38,020 nucleotides of DNA from JBBAEA01 sp041656175 (GTDB taxonomy: Bacteria > Myxococcota_A > Bradymonadia > UBA4248): the NCBI GenBank assembly GCA_041656175.1, contig JBBAEA010000011.1, positions 1 to 38,020 of the forward strand, read 5' to 3'. Below the pieces are notes generated by a model. The model saw only the letters and a list, made by a program, of their open reading frames with translations, did not search any database and was not told the origin of the DNA. Shown here piece after piece: positions 32,341 to 38,020 of the stretch. Each line of letters begins with the position of its first letter. Positions within the stretch are counted from its first letter, which is position 1. The translations under genes and the position numbers were made by a program.

Positions 32341-33690
32341 TCATTCCGTGAATGCATTCATGCGGCGGATTTGGACTTCCATTAAAATAAACGCATCTCC
32401 ATCGTTTATTTTTGCAAAATAAAATCCATTTCCGGCGCTAGACCACGAAATTTTAAACTTATCCTGTTTTGTCGTAATCTCTACTCCATCTAACCATTCA
32501 ATGCCGTCTTCTTCGGCAGGGCTAGCATAGCGGACAGCGCGTAGATTTTGAAGCTGACGTAGTAGCAGCGCTAGTCGCTCCCCTTGTATTTCGTGTGCCG
32601 CTCCCGCAAGCGTGTAATCCCAGCTGCCGTCAGCTCTACGAACTAGTGAAGTGTTTTCGCGCTCTAGAAAGTCGATTCTCTCCAATTCGTTGCGATCGAT
32701 CGCAAGTACTCGGCGTTGTCGTAGTAAAGTTAAATCTGGCAAAAGGCTCATTACGCGAGCTTTGGACAAAATCGCCACACGTCCCTCAATGATACTGAGT
32801 CTATCTCCCTCTTTAAGGTCTCGCCAGTTTGCAGCTTCAGGGTGTAATTTCGCTTGTATACCGATCTGTATGGTGCGCGCTTCGCCATTTTGCTCAAAAC
32901 TTAAGCTTCCTCCTTCGATTCCATGCATCACTGTGTCCGTATCGATACAATCGGCGAAATTATCGATACTGAGGTTTGCGATCTGTAGCAATAAGGCTTC
33001 GATCGCATCTTGATCCAAATCGAAACTTTCGTCGTCTACTAGCCGCCATTCTGCGCTGTTGTTTTGACCCAGATGCTTTTGCAATGCGTAGCTAGTCTGG
33101 CCCGCCCGGACGCTGATGCGATCAATGTCATGGCTATCGAAGCTAAATATTTCACGATGGCGCCAAAGTCTAAGTTCTTGCGAAAAAACGCTTCCGAGAT
33201 CATATAAAGGCACAAAAACACGCAGTGCTTCGCCTTCATCGCGTTGAATCCAAGTACGCTCTTCGTTGCTGTGCTCGGGGCGCATGCTTTTTCCTAATTT
33301 AAAGCGATCAACTGCGATATTCTGTGAATATAGCACCACGACGGGCGCCTCGTCACTAAGACCCAAGTTGCTAAATAGGCTGCTCGTGTTTTCGATAAGA
33401 TCGATTTTTAGCTCTTGGCTAAGTATGGCATCGATTTTTTTGAATTGGGCCGCATCCACATGCTTAGGAGCGCAAACTTCATCACCGGCTGCTTTATAGT
33501 TCCAAGTGTTGGCGCTTCTATAAAAATAATCATGCACCTCACCCTTTATAATTTCGATGGCATCGACCTTAGACCAGCTCGCTGTATGTTGATCCCATTT
33601 AATGACGGAACTTTTGGGTTTAATCAAGAAGAAGTATAATAAAGACGCGGCAACGAGGGCTAGAAGAAGAATTTTAATGGTCTTTGTCAT
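32341..33690 (-). CDS. DUF4340-domain membrane-anchored protein
   Basis: A 449-aa protein with one N-terminal membrane helix (ILLLALVAASLLYFFLI) and a large periplasmic part. Strand-rich repeats with WxY/L/R patterns (ANTWNYKAAGDEVCAP, EWRLVDDESFDLDQ, SWDYTLAGAAHEIQGE) match the DUF4340 family, often found beside ABC-type gliding or export genes. No ABC transporter genes are next to it, so its partner is not in the window. The start codon has only a weak upstream site. The next gene upstream (minus strand) is a small lipoprotein about 100 bp away. Confidence 0.85.
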   Translation of the reverse strand: MTKTIKILLLALVAASLLYFFLIKPKSSVIKWDQHTASWSKVDAIEIIKGEVHDYFYRSANTWNYKAAGDEVCAPKHVDAAQFKKIDAILSQELKIDLIENTSSLFSNLGLSDEAPVVVLYSQNIAVDRFKLGKSMRPEHSNEERTWIQRDEGEALRVFVPLYDLGSVFSQELRLWRHREIFSFDSHDIDRISVRAGQTSYALQKHLGQNNSAEWRLVDDESFDLDQDAIEALLLQIANLSIDNFADCIDTDTVMHGIEGGSLSFEQNGEARTIQIGIQAKLHPEAANWRDLKEGDRLSIIEGRVAILSKARVMSLLPDLTLLRQRRVLAIDRNELERIDFLERENTSLVRRADGSWDYTLAGAAHEIQGERLALLLRQLQNLRAVRYASPAEEDGIEWLDGVEITTKQDKFKISWSSAGNGFYFAKINDGDAFILMEVQIRRMNAFTE

Positions 33691-33790
33691 GATATCATAA
33701 TAGAAAACCCAAGTATCCTTGGGTTTTAAGCAGTTTTGCTAAATTATCTGCGATCCGTTAAGCCGAACGCTTAGATAAGAGTGAAGCTCT

Positions 33791-34264
33791 TTACTTTTTC
33801 ATATTGGCGTCTGCATACGCAGCTGCTTGCGCCTGTATTTCGTTCCAACGTTGCGGCTCTAGGCGCTGAATAAGTTCACCTTCAATTTGGAGATCGCGTC
33901 CCGAGGAGTAGAAGGAACCATAACTGTCGTTCTCGTTGTAGTCGAACTTAATTTTTGAGGTGGTATCGCTTAATCGATAACCTGTAACGAGGTAGCGTCG
34001 TTGGTTACCAGAGGTTGTGTGAGACCACTCGGTTTCTACAACGTAGCCGTTGCCAGAATCACGAACTTGGTAGCCGCGATTAAATAAAAGAGCGCGAGCC
34101 TCAGCCCAAAGTCGTGAAAACTCTACGTTATACTCATAGGATTCGACATGCGAATTTACATAGGAGTTGATCATGGACTGTCGCTGCATACCAGCACAGG
34201 ATACAGCGCTAAGTGACAGAGCAAGTGCGAATAGAAACAACCATATCAAACGAGCGGATTTCAT
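33791..34264 (-). CDS. Small lipoprotein of unknown function
   Basis: A 157-aa protein starting MKSARLIWLF with lipobox SAVSC. The mature part has an aromatic-rich segment (NSHVESYEYNVEFSRLWAEA), then strands (GYQVRDSGNGYVVETEW) and ends EIQAQAAAYADANMKK. The pattern resembles small outer-membrane beta-sandwich lipoproteins, but no family was identified. GGAGG lies 5 nt before the ATG at 34264, so the upstream TTG-start extension is rejected. Confidence 0.78.
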   Translation of the reverse strand: MKSARLIWLFLFALALSLSAVSCAGMQRQSMINSYVNSHVESYEYNVEFSRLWAEARALLFNRGYQVRDSGNGYVVETEWSHTTSGNQRRYLVTGYRLSDTTSKIKFDYNENDSYGSFYSSGRDLQIEGELIQRLEPQRWNEIQAQAAAYADANMKK

Positions 34265-34399
34265 AGTAACCTCCAAAATATAGGTGCAAACTGGGCGGGC
34301 AAGTTTAGCCCATAGCTGTAGTTACTGCAAAAACTATGCCAAGAGGCGCTTACTTGCAAAACTCCATGCTTATTTATCTACACTGCATCGTAGCGCTAA

Positions 34400-34549
34400 G
34401 GGGGGTAGCGCGGGATCACTGAGTAAAAGACACAATGAGCCAATAAAATGCGATGGATGAGCGGTTTGAGCGAATACATCGCATTTTATAATGGCGAATT
34501 GTGAATTTTACGAAGAAGCCCGCGCGTAGGGGGGATTTATCCCCCCACC
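34400..34549 (+). repeat. Family B palindromic element, copy 6
   Basis: It starts with G6 and TAGCGCGGGATCAC, and ends GAAGCCCGCGCGTAGGGGGG with a C6 run after ATTTAT. The central stem is perfect: ATAAAATGCGATG pairs with CATCGCATTTTAT. It fills the gap between the small lipoprotein gene and the phosphofructokinase gene's 3' end. Confidence 0.85.
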
Positions 34550-34564
34550 AAAGGAAATTTGGGC

Positions 34565-35839
34565 TTAGCTGCAGTCTTTGCTTTTGAAGTTTGTAGCCAA
34601 AAGGGTCGCCAACCTGTGAAAATCGCTCTTCGTATCGATGTATCGCACTTCGGTGACGAGGGTGGCGGGATCGACCAAATCTTTGAAGGGAACGAAGCAA
34701 AGGTCGAGCTGGCCTTCGGTGGAGACCATGACGCCGTCGAGGGATTTTTCGACCAATGCGACGTAGGCACCGACGCCGAGTTGGCTTCCGAGCATGACGT
34801 CAAAGGCGTGTGGGGGCGCGCAGCGAGCTTCGTAGCCGAGTTGGACGCCGTTGACTTTTCGCTCAATTCCGGCGCGCTCCTTGAGGCGAGCCATGACGCG
34901 TTTTGCGACCATATGTCCGAGGTGGACGTCGCCTAAGGAAATGTGGCCGTGCTCGTCGCGGGTGGTTTCTTCGAGGAATTTTTTGGGTAGTTTTTCGGCA
35001 AGACCCTCGGCGAGTACAATGACGCCGTAGTCTTGAGAGCGCTTGGAGCGGCAAACGACGAGGTCGACGATGTGGTCAACGAGTACGTCCATGTCGAGAT
35101 GTCCGTCGTAGGCTTTGTTAGCGGCTTTCATGAGGTCTTCAATGTCTTCGACGGCTAGTATCATTTGGGCTTCACCCGCCATGGCGACACCGTAGGAGAG
35201 CCAGCCCGCTTTTCGGCCCATACACTCGACGATGAAGTAGGCGCGCGCTGCTTTTGCGTCGGCTAGGAGGTTTTGGACTTCGCTAGCCATCCAGTGCACC
35301 GCGGTGAAGTATCCGAACGTGAAGTCAATGCCTTTGTAGTCGTTGTCGATGGTTTTGGGCAGATGAACAACGCGAATTGGGCGCTCAACATTATTAATGC
35401 GCTGGTATTCATAAATTTTGTTGGCGGTTTTGAGGGTATCGTCTCCGCCAATCGAGACTAGGGCGTCGATATTGAGGCTGCGCAAGGCTTGGACTGTGCG
35501 CTTTAGCGGCGCGGATTTGCTGGCATCGCTTAAGTCAGCTGGCCCGCCAATACTGCGTCCCGGGTTTGCGCGCGCGGTTCCAATCATAATGCCGCGTGCA
35601 TTGCGACTCTCTTCGACGTCGGCAAAAGTGAAACGACGATAGTCAATGCCTTCTCGCAGGGGCTTGGTTTGAGCATCGTAAATATGCAATGCGGAGTATC
35701 CGTGCATGATTCCGATGACCTCGATGCCGTGTTTTAGGCAGGCTAAAGCACAGGACGAAATCACCGCATTGGCGCCAGGGGCGGGGCCACCTGCAAATAG
35801 TATCGCAATTCGTTTAATATTATTTCCCGACGTTGTCAT
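34565..35839 (-). CDS. pfp: 6-phosphofructokinase family, probably PPi-dependent
   Basis: A 424-aa cytosolic enzyme that phosphorylates fructose 6-phosphate at the 1-position. The start-of-fold motif is FAGGPAPGANAVIS. The phosphoryl-donor motif is GGDDT, not the GGDGS of ATP-type enzymes, and the substrate motif is PKTIDND with Lys, as in PPi-dependent enzymes. MGRKAGWLS follows. This points to pyrophosphate as the donor, making the step reversible; the assignment follows from family knowledge and was not tested. GGAG lies 7-9 nt before the ATG at 35839. The frame extends upstream to 35881 but without a site. Monocistronic. Confidence 0.93.
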   Translation of the reverse strand: MTTSGNNIKRIAILFAGGPAPGANAVISSCALACLKHGIEVIGIMHGYSALHIYDAQTKPLREGIDYRRFTFADVEESRNARGIMIGTARANPGRSIGGPADLSDASKSAPLKRTVQALRSLNIDALVSIGGDDTLKTANKIYEYQRINNVERPIRVVHLPKTIDNDYKGIDFTFGYFTAVHWMASEVQNLLADAKAARAYFIVECMGRKAGWLSYGVAMAGEAQMILAVEDIEDLMKAANKAYDGHLDMDVLVDHIVDLVVCRSKRSQDYGVIVLAEGLAEKLPKKFLEETTRDEHGHISLGDVHLGHMVAKRVMARLKERAGIERKVNGVQLGYEARCAPPHAFDVMLGSQLGVGAYVALVEKSLDGVMVSTEGQLDLCFVPFKDLVDPATLVTEVRYIDTKSDFHRLATLLATNFKSKDCS

Positions 35840-36055
35840 AAAGCATCTCCTTGTTAGGGGGCGCAAAACTATGCGCCTCAAAGCGCGCGTATACTAGCAT
35901 ATAGTCTAAGATTAAACTAGCGGTACTTAGCTTATGGTGCAGAGCGCGTGGACTTATCAATACTTTGCGTATTTTTCTATTTTTCAAAATTTATTGACGG
36001 AAGCGTTGCTCTAAAAAACGCAGTTTAACGCGAAATTTAAGCTTTTTACCTTTGT

Positions 36056-36145
36056 GGGGGAAGTGTCCCCCTACGGCGCAACCCCGCGCTGTGCGCGGGT
36101 TTGCGCCTACCCCCTCTGCGGGGGTCCAGACCCCCGCAACGCCCC
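36056..36145. repeat. Family B palindromic element, copy 7 (short)
   Basis: It starts GGGGGAAGTGTCCCCC. The central stem is GGCGCAA/TTGCGCC enclosing CCCGCGC/GCGCGGG. The end hairpin GCGGGGGTC/GACCCCCGC (36118-36126 and 36129-36137) is perfect with a 2-nt loop. It belongs to the same subtype as copies 1 and 4 but lacks much of the interior. It lies about 200 bp upstream of groES. Confidence 0.75.
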
Positions 36146-36164
36146 CATATCGATGCACAAAGTT

Positions 36165-36240
36165 ACCTTAAGGTTGCTTGCTCAATGCAAAAACGGCAAA
36201 AAGTCGTTAGAGCAAAGTAACGGGAATTTGGCAATAAATA
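36165..36240. repeat. Possible degenerate family A MITE half
   Basis: TTAAGGTTGCTTGCTCAATGC followed by AAAAACGGCAAAAAGTCG, GTTAGAGCAAAGTAACGGG and AATTTGGC resembles the end and interior of family A copies at 15581 and 30256. No matching second end was found. Assignment is weak. Confidence 0.35.
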
Positions 36241-36242
36241 GC

Positions 36243-36270
36243 TTGACCTTGCAGAAGCGGTGCCTATCCT
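36243..36270 (+). promoter_or_regulatory. Candidate groES-groEL promoter
   Basis: TTGACC (36243-36248) and TATCCT (36265-36270) are 16 bp apart, about 80 bp before groES. No CIRCE inverted repeat (TTAGCACTC-N9-GAGTGCTAA) and no clear sigma32 site were found in the 36150-36349 region. Confidence 0.4.
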
Positions 36271-36349
36271 TCTACTCCGTGAGCGCGGCTACTCGTTGTG
36301 CAAAGCGCTAAGTCATTGTTTTTGTTCAATAATTTGATTAGGAGATGTC

Positions 36350-36637
36350 ATGAATATTCGTCCATTACAAGATAGGATTTTGGTTAAACGCGTTGAGAGT
36401 GAGTCGCGGAGTGCTGGTGGAATCATTATTCCGGACTCGGCCAAAGAGAAGCCCGTGGAAGGTATTGTGAAGGCAGTGGGACCTGGAAAGGTCAACGACG
36501 ATGGTACGCGCGTAGCGATGGAGACTAAAGTTGGTGACCGCGTGCTCTTTGGTAAATACGCTGGTTCCGAGGTGAAGATTGACGGCGAAGAGCATATTAT
36601 CCTCAAAGAATCGGACGTGCTTGGTATTATTGATTAA
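36350..36637 (+). CDS. groES: Co-chaperonin GroES
   Basis: A 95-aa chaperonin-10. It starts MNIRPLQDRILVKRVE, has the mobile loop ESESRSAGGIIIPDSA, the dome region PGKVNDDGTRV and the end YAGSEVKIDGEEHIILKESD. The length is standard. AGGAGA lies about 5 nt before the ATG. The gene is 24 bp upstream of groEL, in the usual order, and is presumably heat-inducible, though no CIRCE element is visible. Confidence 0.98.
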   Translation: MNIRPLQDRILVKRVESESRSAGGIIIPDSAKEKPVEGIVKAVGPGKVNDDGTRVAMETKVGDRVLFGKYAGSEVKIDGEEHIILKESDVLGIID

Positions 36638-36661
36638 TTTTAAATCATTTTGGAGAACAAA

Positions 36662-38020
36662 ATGTCAGCAAAAGATATTATTTTCGCAGAAAATGCGCGA
36701 CAGAAAATTTTGTGTGGTGTAAACCAAATCGCAGATGCCGTAAAAGTAACCTTGGGTCCCAAAGGTCGAAACGTTGTCATTCAGCGTAGTTTTGGCGCTC
36801 CCCTCATTACTAAAGATGGTGTCACCGTTGCCAAAGAAACTGAACTTGCCGACAAGTTCGAGAATATGGGCGCCCAGATGGTACGCGAGGTTGCGTCTAA
36901 AACCAGCGATATCGCAGGTGACGGCACGACGACTGCTACCGTTTTGGCACAAGCGATCTTCCGCGAAGGTGTAAAGTTTGTGATTGCGGGACACAACCCC
37001 ATGGCAATTAAACGCGGAATCGACAAATCCGTCGAAGCTATCGTCGAGCGTTTGCAGGCACTATCGCGTCCCACGGCTAGCGAACACGAAATTGAGCAAG
37101 TAGGAACGATTTCGGCTAACTCCGATAAAACCATCGGCGAAATTATCGCAAAGGCAATGTCCGAGGTGGGTAAAGATGGCGTTATTACGGTTGAAGAGGC
37201 TAAGGGGCTAGATACTGAACTTGAAGTTGTCGAAGGTATGCAGTTTGATCGTGGATACGTTTCGCCTTACTTCGTTACGAACGCCGAGCGCATGGAAGTT
37301 TCCTTTGAGAAACCCAAAATTTTGCTCTACGACAAGAAGATATCGAACATGGTCGAACTCTTGCCGCTACTCGAAAAGGCCGCTGGCACAGGGCGTCCCC
37401 TACTTATTATTGCCGAAGACATCGAGGGCGAAGCTCTTGCGACTTTGGTCGTCAACAAGATGAGAGGCGCACTGCAAGTCGCCGCCGTTAAGGCGCCTGG
37501 CTTTGGTGATCGACGCAAAGCCATCATGCAAGACCTCGCCGTACTAACGGGTGGTACGCTGATCACAGAGGATTTGGGTCTGAAGCTCGAAACTGCTACG
37601 CTCGAAGACCTCGGTGAGGCTGAGCGCATTACCATCGATAAAGACAATACGACGATAGTGAACGGCGCTGGTAAAGCGGAAGATATCCAAGCGCGCGTGA
37701 ACCAAATTCGCGCCCAAATCGAAGAGACTAAGAGCGACTACGATCGCGAAAAACTTCAAGAACGTTTGGCTAAACTCGTCGGTGGCGTAGCTGTCGTACA
37801 CGTAGGTGCAGCTACTGAAGTCGAGATGAAAGAGAAAAAAGCCCGCGTAGAAGACGCACTCGCCGCAACACGCGCTGCCGTTGAAGAGGGCATAGTTCCA
37901 GGCGGTGGGGTCGCACTTATTCGCGCCGAGTCTGCACTCGATAAGCTTGAACTCGCCGCCGATGAGCAGTTTAGTGTGGGTATTGTACGGCGCGCTATTG
38001 AAGAGCCCCTGCGACAAATT
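36662..38020 (+). CDS. groEL: Chaperonin GroEL (3' end outside window)
   Basis: The first 453 codons of chaperonin-60 are present, with no stop before the window edge. Visible motifs are TLGPKGRNVVI, the ATP-binding DGTTTATVLA (GDGTTT), EVVEGMQFDRGYVSPYF, and PGFGDRRKAIMQDLAVLTGG in the apical/intermediate region, then VGGVAVVHVGAATEVEMKEKK and PGGGVAL near the edge. GGAG lies 7-10 nt before the ATG. It folds proteins with GroES in the cytosol. Around 90 residues should remain beyond the edge. Confidence 0.98.
   Translation, partial: MSAKDIIFAENARQKILCGVNQIADAVKVTLGPKGRNVVIQRSFGAPLITKDGVTVAKETELADKFENMGAQMVREVASKTSDIAGDGTTTATVLAQAIFREGVKFVIAGHNPMAIKRGIDKSVEAIVERLQALSRPTASEHEIEQVGTISANSDKTIGEIIAKAMSEVGKDGVITVEEAKGLDTELEVVEGMQFDRGYVSPYFVTNAERMEVSFEKPKILLYDKKISNMVELLPLLEKAAGTGRPLLIIAEDIEGEALATLVVNKMRGALQVAAVKAPGFGDRRKAIMQDLAVLTGGTLITEDLGLKLETATLEDLGEAERITIDKDNTTIVNGAGKAEDIQARVNQIRAQIEETKSDYDREKLQERLAKLVGGVAVVHVGAATEVEMKEKKARVEDALAATRAAVEEGIVPGGGVALIRAESALDKLELAADEQFSVGIVRRAIEEPLRQI

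Noticed and set aside
8044..36145. CRISPR arrays among the repeated elements
   Set aside because: The repeats are dispersed, long and palindromic, with no regular short repeat-spacer pattern and no cas genes.
36150..36349. CIRCE heat-shock operator before groES
   Set aside because: No TTAGCACTC-N9-GAGTGCTAA inverted repeat could be found.

Overview
The window reads as a chromosomal segment of a Gram-negative bacterium, probably a deltaproteobacterial or Myxococcota/Bradymonadia-like lineage of moderate GC. This rests on many lipoproteins with lipobox signals, Cys-rich repeat surface proteins, membrane-anchored Ser/Thr kinases, a long (498 aa) AhcY, a PPi-type phosphofructokinase, and periplasmic murein enzymes. 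The placement is inference. No tRNA, rRNA, CRISPR array, transposase or intact prophage is visible.

Layout. 1-1844: a frameshifted BspA-like (DUF285) Cys-rich surface lipoprotein. 2248-3744: ahcY. 3811-5967 (-): S9 prolyl oligopeptidase lipoprotein. 6561-11467 (-): three tandem paralogous membrane Ser/Thr kinases, the middle one frameshifted. 12279-13190 (-): nitrilase-fold amidohydrolase. 13685-15334 (-): endolysin-like amidase with three LysM repeats and a phage-lysozyme-like end. 16062-19042: peptidases PepT and PepD. 19182-21317: TrxB-like oxidoreductase and a YchF-like GTPase. 21381-24355: TPR/beta-propeller protein and an HtrA-like protease lipoprotein. 25147-28642: a small unknown gene, four lipoproteins (one GspG-like, one MepA-like) and a degenerate receiver domain. 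29109-30167: recA with a promoter and an SOS-box-like operator. 30435-32165 (-): Cys-rich lamin-tail lipoprotein with an in-frame stop. 32341-34264 (-): DUF4340 protein and a small lipoprotein. 34565-35839 (-): phosphofructokinase. 36350 to the end: groES-groEL.

The most unusual content is between the genes. At least three families of interspersed repeats fill most intergenic space. (A) An IS5-like MITE family has GGAnnCTCTGATT termini and YTAR target duplications, a short form of 125-180 bp and a long form of about 368 bp carrying a structured cassette. Three insertions lie exactly on the stop codon of a neighbouring gene. (B) A family of roughly 150-bp palindromic elements has G6/C6 ends and a strong central hairpin. 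(C) A roughly 230-bp element has a G6/C6 hairpin head and a conserved tail. Three genes carry single lesions (two 1-nt frameshifts, one nonsense codon), which suggests either ongoing gene decay or sequence error.

Functionally the window mixes housekeeping (methyl cycle, peptide turnover, recombination, chaperonin, glycolysis) with envelope biology (lipoproteins, murein hydrolases, periplasmic protease) and kinase signalling. Nothing here forms a classical defence or biosynthetic cluster. The candidates for something undescribed are the repeat families and the kinase trio.
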